DNA of 61,105 nt, taken from Priapulus caudatus. Its lineage: Eukaryota; Priapulida; Priapulimorpha; Priapulimorphida; Priapulidae. The stretch is taken from assembly GCF_000485595.1 (NCBI RefSeq), contig NW_014577064.1, forward strand, positions 1,186,649-1,247,753. Reading direction: 5' to 3'. This document shows, in pieces, positions 1-11,359 of the stretch (position 1 is the first letter of the stretch; the number at the start of each line of letters is the position of its first letter). The position numbers and the translations under genes are program-made. A model generated the notes under the pieces. The model worked only from the letters and a program-made list of their open reading frames with translations. It did no database searches and was not told the origin of the DNA.

Positions 1-33
<33 letters not shown>
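1..33. repeat. (CA)n microsatellite at window edge
   Basis: An uninterrupted CA dinucleotide run, cut by the window edge, so its full length is unknown. Confidence 0.95.
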
Positions 34-37
<4 letters not shown>

Positions 38-979
38 GTAGCCTACGCACGCACGGAAGTACCTCAATTATATTCATAGAGAACAAAACCCGCTGAGGGG
101 ATTATTAAAAGCAGTGTAGATTCCAGCCAGCATCACTCTCAGTCGCTATGGCATCCTACCTAATCAGCAATGCCGATGTCCCTAGAGGTCGGCACAAGCG
201 CGGCCAGGCGACCCCGTATTTTTGACATTGCTGAGACATGTACGGGGTAAAATTAGATCAGTATTATATATTGATATGTCAAGTTATATCATGATATGTC
301 AATTATTATGTCCTATAAGAGCACCAGTCGCGTGTCACCGTGATGTCGCTACTGTCTCATCATCATTGTCGATCTAAGCTAATACAGTCACAACCCTCGA
401 TCGCGTGCATCCCCGGGAAAAACACAATACTACGCCGTTCAAATGATACCAGAAGAGTTTGTTATTATAAATAATCATATGATTAAATAAAAAAAACAAA
501 TGAATAAGTAATAAAAATAAAGAAATCAACGTTTGTAGATCTGGTGACACGTGCCATGTAATGTCCTTTTAGTGTACATGAAACTTAATTTTCTTCTGGA
601 AGCCAGTTTTTGTCAATGATTATTGCGCAGTGCGCTCTCTGGGCAGAATGACATTAACTGATCCATCACTCCCGCGCTGACCGACCCGGTTTATTCGGTA
701 ACCTCGTACGCAGAGAGTCCTTCCGAACATCGCACAGACTAGTAAATTACCAATAATATATACTTATACTATACTCTGTCATTCTCTGTCATTATAGCAA
801 ATTATAAGTCCAAATAATTATTGTGTATAGGTAGTAATACGCACGGCAGAGCGATTTATTAAAATATTATCGATACGCTAATTAGGGTGTGCGCATGCGC
901 AGACGCAGCTTCAGCACACCCAGTTACGTGTTACAGCTTGGGAACACGCGGACGCACCTTGCCAGCTGACGCATATTAT
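34..979. other. Non-coding stretch, no gene seen
   Basis: No open frame, splice-flanked exon or RNA gene is recognisable here. A near-perfect NRF1-like palindrome (GCGCATGCGCAG) lies near 892-903. It may be chance, because no gene start is visible next to it. Confidence 0.5.
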
Positions 980-1023
980 CAGGAGTAAATAATAATATAT
1001 TTATTATTCACTCCTGATATTAT
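973..1023. mobile_element. 37-bp mini-foldback flanked by 7-bp direct repeats
   Basis: Bases 980-1016 form an almost perfect palindrome that starts CAGGAGT and ends ACTCCTG. It is flanked on both sides by ATATTAT (973-979 and 1017-1023). The end sequence and target-site-like repeat match the larger foldback elements at 43222 and 44165. It therefore looks like a minimal or internally deleted member of the same family. The family assignment is inference. Confidence 0.6.
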
Positions 1024-1077
1024 CATACGCGGCATTCCTGCATAATAACGAAGCCGCAACTGTAGGACCTATAGCAG

Positions 1078-4000
1078 GACACCAGTCGGAACAGAATAGC
1101 AATAAATGCTCAGCATTACCCCGCAGTTAATCGCCCAGTAACAGCTAATCGCACAGTAACAGCTACATGCGCAGTAACAGTCTACATGCGCAGCTAAGTT
1201 CGCACAGTAACAGCCTACATGCGCAGCTAATCGCCCACAGTAACAGCTACACGCGCAGCTAATCGCCCCCACAGTAACAGCTACGATGCCGCAGCGAATC
1301 GCCCACAGTAACCAGCTAATCGCCACGAGTAACAGCTATCGACAGTAACAGCTACATGCGCAAGCTAATCGCACAGTAACAGCTACATAAGAGACTAACA
1401 AGAAACAAGAAATAACAGCTACGAATGCGCACTAATCGCCCAGTTAACAGCTACATGCGCAGCTATCGCACAGTAACAGCTAATCGCACAGTAACAGTTA
1501 ATCGCACAGTAACAGCTACATGCGCAGTTAATCGCACAGTAACAGCTACTATGCGCAGCTAATCGCACAGTAACAGCTAATCGCACATTAAGCAGCTAAA
1601 TCGCACAGTAACAGCTAATCGCACAGTAACAAGCTACATGCGCAGCTAATCGCCACAGTAACAGCCTACATGCCGCAGCTAATCGCACAAGTAACAGCTA
1701 CACGCTGGCAGCTAATCGCCAGAAACAGCTACATGCGCCAGCTAATCGCACAGTAACAGCTAATCGCCACTAGTAACAGCTAATCGCCCACAGTAACAGC
1801 TACATACGCAGCTAATCGCCCACAGTAACAAGTACAGCGCAGCTAATCGCCCAGTAACAGGCTACATGCGCAGCTAATCGCACAGTAACAGCTACATCGC
1901 AGCTAATCGGCACAGTAAAGCTACATGAACGCTTCAGCTAATCGGCACAGTAACAGCTACATGCCGAGCTAATCGCCCAGTAACAAGCTACACCGCGCAG
2001 CTAATCGCACAGCTAACAGCTACATGCGCAGCTAATCGCACATAACAGCTACTATGCCGAGCTAAATCGCCCACAGTAACAGCTACATGCGCAGCTAATC
2101 GCACATTAACAGCCTACATGCGCAGCTATCGGCCCAGTAACAGCCCTACACGCGCGCTTAATCGGCCCACGTAACAGCTACATGCGCAGTAAATCGCACA
2201 GTAAACAGCTACATTGCGCAGCTAACGCACCAGTAACAGCTACATGCGCAAGCTAATCGCCACAGTAACAGCCTACACGCCGCAGCTAATCGCCACAGTA
2301 ATAGCTACATGCGCAGTAATCGACAGTAACGCTACGAATGCGCAGCTAATCGCACAGTAACAGCTTACATGGCCGCAGCTAATCGCCACAGTAACAGCTA
2401 CATGCGCAGCTATCGCCACGTAACAGCTACATGCGCAGCTTAATCGCCGAGTAAAGCTACATGCGCAGCTATCGCACCAGTAACAGCTACATTGCGCAGT
2501 AATCGCCCAGTAAACAGCTACATGCGCAGCTAATCGCCCACAGACAGCAACATGCCGCCAGCTATCGCCCCCCAACAGTGAACAGCTACATGCGGGCAGC
2601 TAATCGCCCCAGTAACAGCTACATGCGCAGCTAATCGCACAGTAAACACTACATTTGCGCCAGCTAATCGCACAGTAACAGCTACATGCGCAGCTAATCG
2701 CCACAGTAACAGCTAGTATGCGCCAGCTAATCGCACAGTAACCAGCCCTACCATTGCGCAGCTTAATCGCCCCACAGTAAACGCTACATGGCGCATGCTA
2801 ATCGCCCACAGTAAAGCCTACATTGCGCAGTAATTCGCCCAGTAACAGCTAACATGCGCAGCTACATCGCACAGTAACAGACTACATGGCAGCTAATCGC
2901 CCAGTTAACAGCTACATGCGCAGCAATCGCCACAGCTAACAGCTACACGCCGCAGCTAATCGCCCACAGTAATCAGCTACATGCCCGCCAGCTAATTCGC
3001 ACGAGTAACAGTACATGCGCAGCTAATCGCACAGTAACAGCTACATGCGCAGCTAATCGCACAGTAACAGCTACATGCGCAGCTAATCGCACAGTAACAG
3101 CTAATCGCACAGTAACAGCTACATGCGAGCTTAATTACGCCACAGTTAACAGCTACATGCGCAGCTAATCGCACAGTAACAGCTACATGCGCAGCTAAAT
3201 CCACAGTAAACAGCTACTATGCGCAGCCTTGAATCCGCCACATAACAGCTAATCGCGCAGCTAATGCACAGTAACAGCTACATGCGCAGCTAATCGCCAC
3301 AGTAAACAGCTACATGCGCAGTAATCTCACAGTAGCTAATGCGCAGTTTAATCGCACAGTTAACAGCTTAATGCGCAGGCTAATCCCACAGAACAGCTAC
3401 ATGCGCAGCTAATCGCACAGTAACAGCTACATGCGCAGCTAATCGCACAGTAACAGCTAATCGCACAGTAACAGCTACATGCGCAGCTAATCGCACCAGT
3501 AACAGTACTGCGCAGCTATCGCACAGTAACAGCTTCATGCGCCAGCTAATCGCACAGTACAGCTACATGCGCAGATAATCGCCACAGTAACAGCTACATG
3601 CGCAGCTAATCCCCACAGTACAGCTTACATGCGCCAGCTAATCGCCACAGTAACAGCTACATTGCGCAGCTAATCGCACAGTAACAAGCCTACATGCGCA
3701 GCTAATTCGCACAGTTAACAAGCTACATTGCGCAGCTAATCGCACAGTAACAGCTACATGCGCAGCTAATCGCACAGTAACAGCTACATGCGCAGCTAAT
3801 CGCACAGTAACAGCTACATGCGCAGCTAATCGCACAGTAAACCAGCTACATGCCGACTATCGCCCACAGTAACAGCTACATGCGTCAGCTAATCGCCCAC
3901 AGTAACAGTACCATGCGCAAGCTTATCGCACAGTAACAGCTACACGGCCAGCTAACGCACAGTAACAGCTACATGTCGCAGCTAATCGCACAGTAACAGC

Positions 4001-5125
4001 TTACACGCGCAGCTAAATCGCACAGTAACAGCTACATTGCGCGCTAATCGCACAGTAACAGCTACACGCGCAGCTTAATCGCAACAAAGTAACAGTACAT
4101 GCGCAGCTAATCGCCACAGTAACAGCTACATGCGCCAGTAATCGCACAGTAACAAGCTACATGCGCAGCTAATTCGCCACAGTAACAGCTTACATGCGCA
4201 GCTAATCGACAGTAACAGCTACATGCGCATCTATCGCCAGTAACAGCCTAACATGCCGCAGCTAACGCCACAGTAACAGCTATCGCCACAGTAACAGCTA
4301 ACATGCGCAGCTAATCCGCCCAGTAAACAGCTACATGCGAGCTAATCCACAGTACAGCTAACATGCGCAGCTAATCGCCACAGTAAATGCTACATGCGCA
4401 AGCTAATCGCACGTAACAGCTACACCGCGCAGCCTTATCCGCCCACCAGCCTAACAGCTACATGCGCAGCTAATCGCACAGTAACAGCTACAGCGCAGCT
4501 AATCGCACAGTAACAGCTACTATGCGCAAGCTAATCGCCAGTAACAGCTACGACCGCCGCAGCTAAATCGACAGTAACAGCTACATCGCGCAGCTAATCC
4601 ACCAGTAACAGCCTAATCGCACGTAACAGCTAATCGCCACAGTAACAGCTACATGCGCAGCTAATCGCCACAGTAACAGCTACATGCCGCAGTTAATCGC
4701 ACAGTAAACAGCTACATGCGCAGCTAATCGACAGTTAAACAGCACACGCCGCAGCAATCGCACAGTAACAGCTACATTGCGCAGCTAATCGCCCAAGTAA
4801 CAGCTAATCGCACAGTAACAGCTAATTCGCCACAGTTACAAAAAGCTACATGCGCAGCTAATCGCACTAGCTAACAGCTACATACGCAAGCTTAATCGCA
4901 GTTACCAGCTACATGCGCAGCTAATCGCCCAGTAACAGCCTCATTGCGGTAAAGCTATCGCACAGTAACAGCTACATGCGCTAGCTAATCGCCACAGTTA
5001 ACAAGCTATAAATCGCAGTAACGCTTACTGCCCGCAGCTAATCGCACAGTAAGTACACGCGCAGCTAATCGACAGTAACGCACATTGCGGCAGCTATCGC
5101 CCAGTAACAGCTACATGCGCAGCCG
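1078..5125. repeat. ~4 kb minisatellite, 30-bp and 18-bp units built from hexamers
   Basis: The stretch is a tandem array with a 30-bp main unit made of five related hexamers (ACAGCT, GCAGCT and AATCGC types). An 18-bp variant lacks two hexamers. Because 30 and 18 are multiples of three, two minus-strand frames stay open and give fake decapeptide repeats (RLAAHVAVTV; CAISCACSCY). Perfect units occur around 3740-3840. Elsewhere almost every unit carries one-base gains or losses, which looks like uncorrected read error rather than biology. The array lies on the downstream side of the minus-strand MFSD6 exon and may be intronic. Confidence 0.95.
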
Positions 5126-6289
5126 GTAGGTAAACGCGGTCCATGCCATTTAGTTTCGATGAGAGACGTCTGCAAGGGTCAATCCCGTCGAGGATTCAAA
5201 GCGAACTCGGATTGAGCACGGTTAACTATGTATAACCTACACGTATACGCGAGCGTAAGTGCTTGCCAAATAAGCGATCGTGACGCTAGCGCGGAATACG
5301 ACCACGTCACGTCACGTCACGTCGTGAGGCGCGCGCACGCGGTAGACTGCAGTAATCGGTCACAGGCACTTGGAGCGTTTCAATAAAATATAATGCTAAA
5401 TAATACGAAAACATATTTACACCAAAGGTCCTTTATGTTTCTATACTCTCTTTCACCTATTATTGCCGACAATTTCCTGCAAATGCCATCCAAATGCTCA
5501 ACTGCAACAAACGCTGGCTGTCGCCACGGCTGCCGCTGCACATTGACACATAAATATATATATATTTACCTCCGAGTGCCTGTGTCATCGGCGACATTAG
5601 CGGATTTCGGATTTCGCTTATCATTATACATGCAGTGATTATTGTTATATTTATAACGCACCTACGCTCTCTCGTTACGACCTTGCTCTACACAGTCACG
5701 ACATCTGGTCCGACACCGATCGATGTAATAGATTGGTCAATGACAACGTGAATGAGCTCATAACCACATCGTTAGCAACACGAGCAAACAGGGTTACACG
5801 GGTTTGTCTGGTGTCGAGCGCCCGCGCTGGAAGACCGTAACTACATCGACCGCCAAAGTCGATCCGTTGAAGAGGAAGAATGATGAAGAGATGAAGAGGA
5901 TGGACGACAGGCAGGAGTTGGGTTAAGTGGCATGAGTCAGAGTTTCGCATACGATGAGGAATGTATAGGGGATGAAAAGCGAATAGTAGCCGATGCCGTG
6001 TGTGCCGGCCGTCTACTCTACGAACAATGTAAAATTAGCACAATTCATTCACTGTAAGCCCCTTCTACTAACAAATCTAATTTAGTGAGCAACCAAGATG
6101 CAGGGTCTCAGGAATACTTTACGCATCGATTTCACGCAACATGGCAATAACTAAAAGCTGGTTTTCCAAGTGTACAAGGCAATATACGATAACTACCCTA
6201 GAGGCCCATCTATTGGGATTTAGAGTCGCGGCATTGCCCTAGACGTAGTGGTCAGACGGCCGACCACGTCTTTCCTCTTTTACAGTTAT
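5126..6289. other. Non-coding stretch downstream of the MFSD6 exon
   Basis: I looked on the minus strand for the next MFSD6 exon, which should begin with a THAA-type motif after an AG acceptor, and did not find it. A short (CACGT)n run lies at about 5303-5325. The small open frames here have no recognisable features. Confidence 0.5.
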
Positions 6290-6870
6290 CATCAATAAAT
6301 CACTGATATCCCTACTCTTATCCTGCTTATATATCCTCCATCTTTCTATTCTTAATAGTATCTATTACAACCACTGCTTACACTGTGCATTTCTCCTACT
6401 CCTATCCTTACTGCTACCTGCTATCTATTGAAATCACTTCTCACTTTGCACTTCCTTCTTCTTTCTGTTCTTACGGTTATCTAACAAAACGACTGCTTAC
6501 CTGACACATCCTATACTTTCTATTCTTACTCATTTTATTGAAATTATTGTTTACCCTGTACATTCTTCCACCTTCTATTCTTGTTGCTTCTGTCAATATA
6601 ATTACCTGCTTTACTTATCTTTCCACCTTCTATTCTTGTTGCTTCTGTCAATATAATTACCTGCTTTACTTATCTTTCCACCTTCTATTCTTGTTGCTTC
6701 TGTCAATATAATTACCTGCCTTACTTATCTTTCCACCTTCTATTCTTGTTGCTTCTGTCAATATAATTACCTGCTTTACTCGTCCTTCTTCCTGCTTTTC
6801 TTACTGTTGTCTATCAAACTCAATACTTACCTTCCGCATTTTACCTTCTTCAATACTTTCTACTTCTATT
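6290..6870. repeat. Pyrimidine-rich minisatellite, 55-bp unit
   Basis: Four nearly identical 55-bp units begin at 6568, 6623, 6678 and 6733 (each starting CCACCTTCTATTCTTG). Degenerate versions of the same C/T-rich unit extend on both sides. The array abuts the splice donor of the MFSD6 exon, so in the sense of that gene it is a purine-rich repeat at the start of the intron. Confidence 0.85.
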
Positions 6871-6885
6871 GACGTCACTGCTTAC

Positions 6886-8563
6886 CTTGCGCTAGTTCGA
6901 ATGGCAGCACCCACCAGGGATTCTTCAGCCAGGAGATGTAGAGGAAGCGGGCGATGTTGATGGTCAGACCGAGGTAGAGCACGCGCAGGTGGCCGATGCT
7001 GCGGATGAGACGAACGCTGAAGAAGTAGGCGAAGATCTCAGACACGTGGTTGATGACGGACGCGATGCCGAACAACGACGGTGTGCCGCCGAGGTCCTGC
7101 AGGTGCCAGAAGAGGAACGTGAAGACGAGACCGTTGCCGAAGCCCATGAACCAGACGACGTAGAGGATTGCGATGTAGTGCGCCGAGCAGAACGTCTTCA
7201 GCACGGTCAACCAGACGTGCGGCTCATCCGCTGGCGCCGCCTGCTGGTGGCTCGCTCTCGCCGACACCGCATCACTGACGGCATCGCTGGGATGCTGCGG
7301 GTAGTCGGCGTTCTCGTTCGTGACGGAGAGCTGCGGTGGCGCCTCGTGCTCGTGCCGCGGGAACGTCTGGCCCGACTGCAGCACGCTCATCGGCAGGTTG
7401 TCGACGGCGTCGCCCTCGCAGCTGAACCTGAACTGAGTCGCCGTCAAGAACGCGCAGCTCATCAGCACCGAGAAGACGGCGAAGCAGATGGTGTAGTTCT
7501 TCTCGCCGATCTCGCGCTCGCCGCACGGGTGGTCGGCGAACGCCAGCGAGTTGTCGAGCACGATGCCGATGACGAACATGGCGACGCCCCAGCCGAGCGA
7601 TCCGAACATGCGCTGCCGGCCGTACAGCTCCACGTCGTCGCCGAGAACGGTGAGCGTCGCCGTGTCGGCGAGCGTGATCGCCGGCGCACAGAAGAACTCG
7701 CCAACGACAATAAGCAACAGCAGCAGCCAGAAGACCTCGCGCACGTCGCGCTCGCGGTACACGATCGTGCTGAACGGCGGCTTCACGAGGCTGCCCTCGG
7801 TGCGCGTGTCGTAGTTGACGACGCGGTTCTCGTCGATGCGCTCCGGCGACTTGCCGATCACATGACCCTGCGGGAAGCGCGGTCGCTGCGTCCGCATCTC
7901 GATGATCGCGCGTCTGCGGCGCACGCCATCGCCAGCGTTTTGCAGCTCAACCTCCAAGTCGTCGTCATCGTCGTAGTCGGGCGCCGCGTCAGTCGTCATC
8001 TCCGTTGTCATGGTGGCGTCGAGGTGATTCCACAGCGCGCGCAGTTCGTCGTCTTCGAGGCGCGAGGTGAAGCGAACATCTCGCTTCTCGATCGGCACGT
8101 AGGGTTCCTCGAGGTACTTGTGCGTCACGTTGCTGTAGTAGAGGCAGGAGGCTGGCGGCGGCGTGATGAAAGAGATCGCCAGTGTGAAGGCGACCCAGCA
8201 GAAGAGCGAGAAGAGGCACACCAGCTTGCGGCGGCTAAACTTGTCAGCGAGGCGACCCCAGAGCGGTGCACCGACGAACTCGATGAGTGGTCGAATGCCG
8301 ATCAGGGTGCCTGCCTGGATCGGGTTCATGCCGAGCTGTTTAAAGTAGATGGCGAGCAGTGGGAAGAGGGAACCAAACGCCGAGAAGAAGAAGAAGTAGA
8401 AGGTCTTTGAGATGAGCAGGTCGCGATCGACGTTGTGCCAGAGTGCCTCAAAGCAGTCCTTGCGCACTTTCTTCTGCTTCGGCGTGACATCAGTGCCTTG
8501 GCCGTAGTGGACTGGGTGGCCGTAAGCCTGATCGTCAGTGTCATAGATGGCTTCCCTATCCAT
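6886..8563 (-). CDS. MFSD6: MFSD6-like major facilitator protein, large first coding exon (partial gene)
   Basis: This exon encodes about 559 residues of a multi-pass membrane protein of the major facilitator superfamily, MFSD6 branch; its substrate is not known to me. The family block after the N-terminal tail is clear: DRDLLISKTFYFFFFSAFGS, then a QLGM/QAG motif, then WGRLADKFSRRK (the loop 2-3 MFS motif). Three membrane segments lie at about residues 53-132. A long variable acidic loop follows (about 133-280) with an N-x-T site and a D-rich run, as is usual for MFSD6. Further helices include GEFFCAPAITLADT, GSLGWGVAMF, WFMGFGNGLVFTFLFWHLQD and the HVSE/AYFF region. The start is ATG in a strong context (CACCATGG). 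The open frame runs three codons past a good donor (GCAAG|GTAAGC, last exon base 6886). It breaks at LPFELAQG, just where family members continue with a conserved THAA stretch. The C-terminal exons are not in the window. The exon is clearly GC-richer than its surroundings. Confidence 0.93.
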
Positions 8564-8721
8564 GGTGACCTCCGTAGACTCTGCTGCAGGAGATGGATGC
8601 TCTCACCGGTGTTCCGCAAGGCGTGGTGGATTGAGGATGGTCGTCGGCCGAGGGTAGCTATAGTGTCATCTACTTCGTGCAATCACCTGAAGGCGGTAGC
8701 GTCTGCTTTATAGTAAATATA
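8564..8721 (-). promoter_or_regulatory. 5' flank / probable 5' UTR of MFSD6
   Basis: These bases lie directly upstream of the MFSD6 start codon. A possible UTR splice acceptor (CATCTCCTGCAG, minus strand) ends at about 8583, some 20 bases before the ATG, so the 5' UTR may be spliced. No TATA box is evident. The region ends in the TGAG repeat. Confidence 0.35.
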
Positions 8722-8930
8722 TTAATGAGTGAGTGATTGACTGAGTGATTGACTGAGTGAGTGAGCGAGTGAATGGGTGAGTGAGTGAGTGAGTGAGTGA
8801 GTGAAGAATGAGCGAGTGAGTGAGTGTGAGTGAGTGAGTGAGTGAGTGAGTGATTGAGCAAACGATTGTAGTAGTGGATGTGTGGGCGAGTACGTGTGTG
8901 CATGCGTGCGTCCGTGAGTGTGTGAGTAGG

Positions 8931-8966
<36 letters not shown>

Positions 8967-9090
8967 TGAATGAGTGAGTGAGTGAGTGAATGAGTAAGTG
9001 GGTAAGTGGATACTTTGGTGGGTGAGTTACGTGCACGAGTGGATGTGTATGCGTGGGTGTGCGTGCATGCGTAGGCGTATGAATGTATAT
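8722..9090. repeat. (TGAG)n / (TGCG)n microsatellite block
   Basis: Tetranucleotide repeats of GAGT and GCGT types are interspersed with related variants. The long open frames across it are repeat artefacts (His/Ser/Leu-rich). Confidence 0.9.
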
Positions 9091-9310
9091 GAGAAAGAAA
9101 AAGGGAGGCACAGAAAGATTATGTGAAAGAAAAAGAAATGAAGAAAGTCAGAAAGAGAGAGGGGCGGGAGAGTGGTACCGAGAGATGAAAGAGTTAAATA
9201 GGTGCGAGTGAGAGAGAGAGAGAGAGGGGGGAGAGGGAGGGGGAGAGGGAGGAGGAGAGGGAGGAGGAGAGGGAGAAGGAGTGGGAGAAGGAGATGGCGC
9301 GGGACAGAGA
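9091..9310. repeat. Purine-rich (GA/GGA)n tract
   Basis: The tract is G/A-rich with AGAG, GGGAGA and GGAGGA runs. No coding signal is present. Confidence 0.8.
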
Positions 9311-10200
9311 GAAACAGAGACGTGACAAGCGCGGGAATGGACGATGCAGACAGCGAGATGGAAGTGGATTAGGAAAAAATGCCGTAATACAAACCAACCG
9401 CGCTCACCGACGAATAACTATGAAATATTAATCGAGCATTTCATTTCACCCTAACCACACACGCGTTCCGTGAACGTCGAGTGTTTCGTTGCGAACGCGG
9501 TAGTTCCTACAGCCCCTCACGAGCGTACACAATGCGGCAGTGTAACAGTAGCCAGCAATCAATGCTTGTGCATAGCACGAAATTGATTTTCTCCTCGGCG
9601 CTAGCGCGAAGGTCGATATTGCTGGCCGCGAAGGAAGACTCCTCGTTTAACCGGCTGCGGTTGCATGCCCCGTCAGCTCACATCTGCCAGCTACATGGAC
9701 CCTGAGTCGCGAACCGCCCGTTTGCATACACGGACAGAGAATGTAAACTAGAGCTAAAAGGAGGCAGCGCATGGGTACCGCGATGACGTCTGCAAACAAG
9801 AGAAAAAGAGGTGATTGAGCTTACCTTAACGGAGAGAGCCTTCGCTAGCAGACGACAGAAGACTGCGCTCTCTGGAGGCAGTCATCAAGCGGCGCGCTTA
9901 TTCCGTGAAGAGGTGTGAGGCGGCAATCAGAGAAAGTAGTTCCCACATTTATTTGCAGACGAAATTAGTAGAGCTTGCATGAAAGAAAGACTAACGCACC
10001 CGAACTGTGGCGCCTCGAATACGAAAACTCGGAAATGTGCAGTGTAGAATTGGCGAGGTTTGATTTGAAATAATAAAATTTTAATTCACGATGGCTTGTG
10101 GTCTGACTCCGCGTATAATATCCATACACTGCTGCCATCTGCTGTTGAATGTGAAGGCATATAAGAGCATTATAACATAGCGTGAGCGCACATGATGGTA
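9311..10200. other. Non-coding stretch, nothing recognised
   Basis: The sequence is of mixed composition. Only short open frames occur and they lack domains, signal peptides or splice context. Confidence 0.5.
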
Positions 10201-10209
10201 TGCCCGTGT

Positions 10210-10217
10210 GTACGCGC

Positions 10218-10248
<31 letters not shown>

Positions 10249-10265
10249 TGGTGTGTGGTGTGTTG

Positions 10266-10337
<72 letters not shown>

Positions 10338-10372
10338 TGTGTGTGTGTGTGTGTGTACACGCACGCGTGCGT
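10210..10372. repeat. (CG)n/(TG)n microsatellite
   Basis: A CG run passes into a long TG run with GTGTGG interruptions and ends in ACGC/TACG repeats. Potential Z-DNA. Confidence 0.95.
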
Positions 10373-10577
10373 ACGTACATGCATGTAGGCCTACAGTGTT
10401 TCTGTGTGTGGACGTTCGTACCTGTGCGGTGTGTGTGCATGTGTGTGTATGCGTACGTGCGTGCCTATGGCGGAGTACGCATATGCGTGCTGTGTATGTA
10501 TAATTTGTGTTTGTTTTAAAATGCAATTGCATGAAAGTTCCAAATAACAACTATAACTAGAGCACTCGGAGAGCACA

Positions 10578-10878
10578 ACCTCCGTCAAGGCAGCTCAATT
10601 CTCTCACTGTGGAATTTTTTTATTAATTAATTTTTTAATTAAGTGGAAAAATTAATTAATTAAATAAATAATTAATTGGATCCGGATTAGTGCGAGCGTG
10701 CAGGTGGGGGAGGACTGTGGTTGCCTTAGCCTGTGTTTGCGTGTTTGTAAGTCTACAGCCAGCGCACCTAGCGGAAGTGAACTGAAAACGTGCATGGTAA
10801 CACACAAACACACAAAACCAACACTCAAAACTCGCCGGTGAAAACATAACCTCCGCCACGCCCCTGACGGAGGTAATT
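10578..10878. mobile_element. Candidate ~300-bp MITE in repeat A
   Basis: The stretch begins ACCTCCGTCA and ends TGACGGAGGT (perfect 10-bp inverted ends) around an AT-rich centre. The right end itself forms a short hairpin. No clear target-site duplication is visible. The paired copy lies at about 17093-17393. Confidence 0.45.
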
Positions 10879-11359
10879 ATTTGTGGCCTATTAGCCTAGC
10901 TGTTTCATGATCCTGTGATATATAGAGAGGAAGCTAATGGCACTGTATAGAGTACACTTCGGATGCGCAAACATGGGGCCAATAACGTGATATCGTTTTA
11001 GAGGTAATCATAACATAGTGTTTAGCTTTGGCAAGGCATCGTTAACAGCAATTCTCTTCATCAACAAAATGAGCAGCAACCATTTTGATAAGCACATTTT
11101 CGTGCAAATATGTGCAAAAATCGTGCAACACTGCTCAACATTTACTGAGACATACGCATGCATCTGTGCGTGCATCACCCGTGTCATTATGCCGGAATAT
11201 CACCACAGGCAACTTATTACAGCAATACCGGAGAATACGCTAAATAATCGACGAAAACGGCGTTTACCGTTGCCTATAAGTGGCCTTTACTCTCAGCGCG
11301 TGGTCTCGCACTGTTTTTCTCGGTGCTACTCGTGTAAACGTTTGCTACCACGCATGGCC

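Noticed and set aside
2992-3835. Decapeptide-repeat proteins on the minus strand of the minisatellite
   Set aside because: The frames exist only because the unit is a multiple of three. There is no start context, signal peptide or splice signal, and most units are frameshifted.
1078-5125. Regular repeats with short spacing, superficially CRISPR-like
   Set aside because: There are no distinct spacers and the whole unit repeats. The setting is an animal genome, so this is a minisatellite.
6989-8410. 473-codon open frame on the plus strand
   Set aside because: It is antisense to the MFSD6 exon and Arg/Ala/Glu-rich, as expected from a GC-rich exon read on the wrong strand. It has no domain.
10081-10550. 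His/Thr- and Cys/Val-rich frames across CA/TG repeats (also 32660-33174)
   Set aside because: Microsatellite artefacts. The one real segment is NPF exon 2 from 33199.
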